DNA of 33,340 bases from Ruminococcus sp. (GTDB lineage: Bacteria > Bacillota > Clostridia > Oscillospirales > Ruminococcaceae): contig JAJPYB010000005.1 of assembly GCA_021205185.1 (NCBI GenBank), positions 1-33,340 of the forward strand. Direction: 5' to 3'. The notes beneath the pieces were generated by a model. It was not told where the DNA came from and made no database searches. It saw only the letters and a list, made by a program, of their open reading frames with translations. Shown one piece after another: positions 31,568-33,340 of this stretch (within the stretch, counting starts at the first letter, position 1; each line of letters begins with the position of its first letter). Made by a program: the position numbers and the translations under genes.

Positions 31568-32275
31568 TTACTCCTCCACTTTTCCTAAGACTTTTCCCAC
31601 GCAGTATACCTCTTTGCCCTCTAGCGGTATGTCCGCATAGTCGGGGTTAAGCGATATAAGGTAGCCTTGACCCAGCTTTTTGACATATCCTACTCCGTCT
31701 ACCGTAAAAATCCCTATCTCGCCGACCTCTATAGTCGGCTGTCGCTTGACAAAGAGCAAGTCGCCGTCGTCATATACAGGTAGCATACTATCACCTGATA
31801 CAGGTATGACTATATCAGCTTTAAGGGCGGTGGGTGTAGCTACATAGTCTTTCACTTCGAGATTTTCTTCACTTAAAAACTCCCCGTGACCAGCGGACGC
31901 TGGTAGGTAGGATGTCTTTACACTTATCATATGTATATCTGGTACTAAGTCGTCACGGTCTGCTTCCTTTTGCAGTATATACGTGACGATTTCTTTGCTT
32001 TGAGCGTTGAGCTTTCTGTACTTTTCCAGGAACTCCGCCTCATCGTTTGTCAGAGCTGGACGGAGCGGCTCTAGCTCGCACTCGTCCGCAAAAGCATTAC
32101 TATCACACCCTATAGCCGCACAGATTTTGAGAAAAATACCCACATCCAAATTTTGACTATCTCGCTTTATTAAGCTGTTGAGAGTGGTTTTTGGCATACC
32201 GACCTTTTCCGCTATCTGCGATTGCGTATAGCCTGCTTCCTTTATCTTTTCTCCCAGCGTTTTTCCAAATCCCAT
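31568..32275 (-). CDS. LexA/CI-type self-cleaving repressor (HTH + S24)
   Basis: A 235-residue regulator that keeps the element silent. An XRE helix-turn-helix (about 15-37: YTQSQIAEKVGMPKTTLNSL) is joined to a peptidase S24 domain. The autocleavage bond is probably A128-G129 (PASAGHGEF), the Ser nucleophile is S163 in GDSM and the general base is K199 in YVKK. Family members cleave themselves when RecA is activated by DNA damage, so induction by the SOS response is expected. ATG 32275 is chosen because the promoter and family N-terminus fit; the open frame to 32458 runs through the promoter. First gene of the operon with the lipoproteins and recombinase. Confidence 0.92.
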   Translation of the reverse strand: MGFGKTLGEKIKEAGYTQSQIAEKVGMPKTTLNSLIKRDSQNLDVGIFLKICAAIGCDSNAFADECELEPLRPALTNDEAEFLEKYRKLNAQSKEIVTYILQKEADRDDLVPDIHMISVKTSYLPASAGHGEFLSEENLEVKDYVATPTALKADIVIPVSGDSMLPVYDDGDLLFVKRQPTIEVGEIGIFTVDGVGYVKKLGQGYLISLNPDYADIPLEGKEVYCVGKVLGKVEE

Positions 32276-32312
32276 AAAATGCACCGCCTTTTCTTTTTGT
32301 CTGGTACTGATT

Positions 32313-32341
32313 ATTATACCATATATATACAAAAACCGCAA
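32313..32341 (-). promoter_or_regulatory. Repressor (maintenance) promoter
   Basis: On minus, TTGCGG (32341-32336), 17 bp, TATAAT (32318-32313). It would drive repressor, lipoproteins and recombinase. Confidence 0.65.
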
Positions 32342-32385
32342 GGGAAAATCCTCAAAATCGGACAGAAAGAAAGAAAAATAGCAAA

Positions 32386-32417
32386 TTGCACAAAAATTGC
32401 AAGTGCGTTTTGTGCAA
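32386..32417. repeat. 10-bp inverted repeat in control region
   Basis: TTGCACAAAA (32386-32395) and its reverse complement TTTTGTGCAA (32408-32417), 12 bp apart, lie between the two divergent promoters. Possible operator for a dimeric regulator. Confidence 0.5.
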
Positions 32418-32430
32418 AATGTAGAAAGTA

Positions 32431-32506
32431 CGCAAAAGCGGACTAAAAGCCTTGACATTTTCCGCAGTATCGGTTATACTTTTAAGTAGTGGAACGCAAA
32501 TGCGGA
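32431..32506. promoter_or_regulatory. Three candidate repressor operators around the lytic promoter
   Basis: CGCAAAAGCGGA (32431-32442), CCGCAGTATCGG (32462-32473) and CGCAAATGCGGA (32495-32506) are short palindrome-like sites. The first is before the -35, the second in the spacer and the third just past the start. The first and third differ at one base. The spacing resembles lambdoid three-operator control, but the third site also sits in a leader stem. Confidence 0.45.
32452..32480 (+). promoter_or_regulatory. Rightward (lytic-type) promoter
   Basis: Perfect TTGACA (32452-32457), 17 bp, TATACT (32475-32480). It directs transcription of the Cro-like gene, divergent from the repressor. Confidence 0.8.
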
Positions 32507-32547
32507 TTTTTCTCGTTGATGTTGTCTGTCTGCCGCTTGCGCTCCAC
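32489..32547 (+). promoter_or_regulatory. Long leader hairpin before Cro-like gene
   Basis: The RNA 32489-32505 (GTGGA-CGCAA-GCGG elements) pairs with 32533-32547 (CCGC-TTGCG-TCCAC), giving about 14 pairs with one mismatch and a 2-nt bulge around a 27-nt loop. It starts within a few bases of the transcript start. Confidence 0.5.
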
Positions 32548-32580
32548 CGCCATAACTTTTTTGGTAAAGGAGTGATAAAA

Positions 32581-32658
32581 GTGTACAAAAATCTTGCTAA
32601 AGCCGCTCAGGATAAGCACTTAGCTTACAATTGTGGCAAGTCCTGCACAGCCAGGTAG
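32581..32658 (+). pseudogene. Truncated Cro-like phage regulator (5' end only)
   Basis: GTG 32581 follows AAAGGAGTGATAAAA, a strong ribosome site, and encodes MYKNLAKAAQDKHLAYN before running into reverse-strand VirD4 sequence and stopping. The residues resemble the N-terminus of short phage XRE regulators, and the position opposite the repressor is that of Cro. The genuine part ends at about 32630. Confidence 0.5.
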
Positions 32659-33340
32659 AATAAAATATTACGTCCTAAGCAGGCTGTGATCTTTGATTGC
32701 ATGTCCGGGATTGCCGGCATATTACCGAACTCATCCAGAATAAAGTTTACTCTCTTTTTCATCTTTCCGCCAGGACACAAGTCTGGATTAGACGTATAGT
32801 CAACCAGTACCTCATAAGTTTGTGCAACAAAAAGAGATGCGAGTGAGTGACGTGCTGGGTTGTCGTCAGGAGTTACAATAAATATAGCACATGGCTTTGT
32901 TTCCGATAAAAGCTCCTTGAAGTTAATGTCGTTTCGTGAGGTTAATTTCTGGATGCCTGTATCTTCACCGAAGATGTTAATGTTGGAAGCAAGTGTCGCA
33001 AGAATTGAAGCGAGCATTTCACCGCTTGCAAGCTTAACTACAGCATAAGCGTTCTTTGCTGGACTGCCAGCAGGTAGCTCTTCAAAGATTTCCGTTAAGG
33101 CTGTATGTTCAGCCGTTGTCATAGATTTCGGATCTTTCCATTTTTCTTTTTGACCGATGAATTCAACAAAGAACGTATAAACGCTATACGGATTCATCTT
33201 GCTGAAGTCGCCGTGATCATATGCAAGTTCTAGCATCAAAAGGATAATTGCTTTAAAAAGAGCCTGTGCAGATTCAGGCCAAATCGGGTCCGATTTGTCG
33301 TTTTGTGTAAACAATAGAGTAAGCGTAGAAATTTTAGTGT
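32625..33340 (-). pseudogene. VirD4/TraG coupling protein, fragment
   Basis: Part of a conjugative coupling ATPase that links the relaxosome to the type IV secretion channel. It includes WPESAQALFKAIILLMLELA, the Walker B region VNFILDEFGNMPAIPD, the following QSKITACLGRN and the start of a VQDLPQL motif, after which it stops abruptly. Full homologues continue for over 100 residues (...QLExxYG...). The frame is open to the right edge, so the 5' part with Walker A lies outside the window. Thus the window edge cuts its start and a junction near 32630 removes its end. It points to an ICE or conjugative plasmid origin for this DNA. Confidence 0.85.

Larger units (their letters stand above)
29389..32630. 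mobile_element. Integrated element at tRNA-Ala (lysogeny module)
   Basis: The left boundary is at or within the 3' end of tRNA-Ala. Content: serine recombinase, two small lipoproteins, LexA/CI-type repressor, divergent control region and the start of a Cro-like gene. The right side breaks off at about 32630, where a VirD4 fragment begins; no second copy of the tRNA 3' end is visible in the window. It could be a prophage, ICE or satellite. The right limit is uncertain because the VirD4 fragment may belong to the same element. Confidence 0.65.

Noticed and set aside
32276-32458. N-terminal extension of the repressor frame to 32458
   Set aside because: It crosses the repressor promoter at 32313-32341, and the residues are Cys/Phe-rich without similarity to the family; the true start is ATG 32275.
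29389-33340. A second copy of the tRNA-Ala 3' end marking the right attachment site
   Set aside because: None was found by reading to the window end; the right end is beyond the window or was lost at the junction near 32630.

Overview
The window looks like chromosomal DNA of a low- to mid-GC Gram-positive anaerobe of class Clostridia, most likely an Oscillospiraceae/Ruminococcus-type gut bacterium. The grounds are a SpoIIID gene, a Spo0A-type DNA-binding domain, GTP-dependent PEP carboxykinase, poly-threonine cell-surface proteins, near-consensus sigma-A promoters with 17-bp spacers, and strong Shine-Dalgarno sites. This assignment is inference from gene content; no 16S or marker phylogeny is possible here.

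Layout. 1-4150: a diaminopimelate decarboxylase-like gene and guaA follow a consensus promoter and a structured, 6S-like leader or RNA. This block is flanked by a perfect 24-bp inverted repeat (333-356 and 3602-3625). Each copy overlaps the predicted start region of an outward-facing transcript: a 31-codon basic peptide on the left, and a stand-alone Spo0A effector domain without receiver on the right. 4175-7442: a surface beta-helix carbohydrate-binding protein and an orphan GHKL histidine kinase. 7532-10419: a copper-resistance operon csoR-copA, with the CsoR operator between -35 and -10; copA carries a C-terminal CopZ-like domain with its own internal ribosome-binding site. 10541-13255: asnB and a poly-Thr type I membrane protein. 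13269-17658: a MATE transporter, then a yfhO-nudix operon.

17695-22390: divergent promoters, then yjbQ-ydcF, spoIIID (minus strand, possible sigma-E promoter), and the cluster DUF6106-like gene, acpS, nnr, lipoprotein. 22416-29148: pckG with a structured leader, an SH3b surface protein, rnr and secG, a tiny Cys-rich membrane protein, and a zinc-ribbon membrane protein. Most units are bounded by hairpin terminators, many of them bidirectional.

29313-33340: an integrated element begins at tRNA-Ala(CGC). A large serine recombinase reads into the tRNA gene and takes its last residues and its stop codon from it. Upstream of it, in one tight minus-strand operon with 3-nt gaps, lie two paralogous small lipoproteins and a LexA/CI-type self-cleaving repressor. 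Opposite the repressor is a promoter with candidate operators, a leader hairpin and the first codons of a Cro-like gene. That gene is cut off and joined to a 3'-truncated VirD4/TraG coupling-protein fragment on the other strand, which runs off the window. The element therefore looks like a prophage/ICE lysogeny module whose far side is rearranged, deleted or misassembled.

The best candidates for something undescribed are: (1) the receiver-less Spo0A domain with the duplicated promoter-proximal inverted repeat, which could swap promoters if the segment inverts; (2) the duplicated lipoprotein pair inside the repressor-integrase operon, a candidate superinfection-exclusion cassette; (3) the CopA-CopZ nested gene.
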